A stretch of 64,000 nt of DNA from Halobacillus andaensis (GTDB lineage Bacteria > Bacillota > Bacilli > Bacillales > Halobacillaceae): assembly GCF_014636475.1 (NCBI RefSeq), contig NZ_BMEL01000001.1, forward strand, positions 496,001 through 560,000. The letters are read 5' to 3'. Positions 63,531 through 64,000 of this stretch are shown here, one piece after another. Positions within the stretch are counted from its first letter, which is position 1. Every line of letters begins with the position of its first letter. The notes under the pieces are model-generated. The model was given only the letters and a program-made list of their open reading frames with translations. It had not been told where the DNA came from and did not search any database. A program made the translations under genes and the position numbers.

Positions 63531-64000
63531 CTATTCGTTTGTACTCAATGTTTCAAGGGCCACTTCTTTTAACTTGTACTTTTGAATTTTTCCACTAGCC
63601 GTCATTGGGTACTCGTTGGTTAAACGAATGTAGCGGGGGATTTTATGTTTAGAAATTCGTCCATCGCAGAAATTTCGAATGTCTTCCTCACTTGGTTGTG
63701 TGTTTTCTTTAGGAATAACAAAGGCCATAATCTCTTCGCCATATTTGGCATCCGGAACGCCGATCACTTGAACGTCAAGAATGTCCGGGTGCTGGTAAAG
63801 AAACTCTTCAATTTCTCTAGGGTACACATTTTCTCCCCCGCGAATAATCATATCCTTCATCCGCCCCGTAATTTCCACATACCCATTTTCATCCATAACG
63901 GCAATATCACCCGTATGAAGCCACTGTTCCTCGTCAATCGTGGCTTGCGTCGCTTCTTCATTTTTGTAATAGCCTTTCATCACAAGGTAGCCTCGTGTAC
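63531..64000 (-). CDS. yngI: Acyl-CoA synthetase (YngI-like), C-terminal part, cut by window end
   Basis: The C-terminal ~156 residues of an AMP-forming ligase: TGDIAVMDENGYVEITGRMKDMIIRGGENVYPREIEEFL is the adenylation hinge (motif A8), and SGKIQKYKLKEVAL holds the catalytic Lys. The frame is open to the window edge, so the visible ATG at 63983 is not the start. First visible gene of the operon; in B. subtilis yngI precedes yngH. Confidence 0.92.
   Translation of the reverse strand, partial: TRGYLVMKGYYKNEEATQATIDEEQWLHTGDIAVMDENGYVEITGRMKDMIIRGGENVYPREIEEFLYQHPDILDVQVIGVPDAKYGEEIMAFVIPKENTQPSEEDIRNFCDGRISKHKIPRYIRLTNEYPMTASGKIQKYKLKEVALETLSTNE

Overview
The window is chromosomal DNA from a low-GC, spore-forming Gram-positive bacterium of the family Bacillaceae, most likely a moderate halophile of the Halobacillus type (inference). 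The evidence is as follows. Many gene neighbourhoods match Bacillus subtilis (nth-ponA-recU-sspM-yppE, ypsA-gpsB-rnpB-ypsC, ypwA-bpsA-bpsB, ypeP-ypdP, the yng operon). A small acid-soluble spore protein is present. Secreted and envelope proteins have very acidic, Ser/Glu-rich tails (PonA, the SurA-like lipoprotein, the LysM/3D protein).

Layout. 0-13 kb: DNA repair and cell-wall genes (nth, ponA, recU), an RND transporter, cdd, ypsA, gpsB, RNase P RNA, ypsC, and an M32 peptidase next to a lipoprotein gene broken by a stop codon. 13-24 kb: type III polyketide pair bpsAB, RNase H-like gene, a queuosine-precursor transporter behind a preQ1-I riboswitch, fhs, a thyA-dfrA-mobA folate/molybdopterin block, and a two-TatA Tat operon. 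24-31 kb: sbcDC, ung, yqfQ and a fused msrAB. 31-47 kb: small metabolic and regulatory genes, a 7Fe ferredoxin, the double dynamin dynA, a cold-shock pair csp-ydjO with a long structured leader, an ABC-F protein and a YocH-like wall protein.

47-54 kb is the replication terminus. A near-perfect match to the B. subtilis dif site lies at 53074-53101. A PadR/RTP-type winged-helix gene (48174-48554) and a 44-bp sequence present in two opposite orientations (48049-48092 and 53352-53395) look like a replication fork trap. Gene orientation changes at the same place, from mostly + to mostly -. The DNA just left of dif holds decayed genes, including a LexA-controlled, frameshifted endonuclease remnant.

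Right of dif are a UDP-sulfoquinovose synthase and glycosyltransferase pair (sulfolipid synthesis, unusual in a Firmicute), an acyl-CoA synthetase, and the yngI-H-HB-G-F-E operon for leucine/branched acyl-CoA breakdown, whose first visible gene is cut by the window edge.

Two related 479-539 bp elements (30842-31320 and, inverted, 58114-58652) have 16-bp terminal inverted repeats and internal RNA-like hairpins. Each sits between two copies of an intrinsic-terminator hairpin. They look like non-autonomous mobile elements that insert into terminators and duplicate them.
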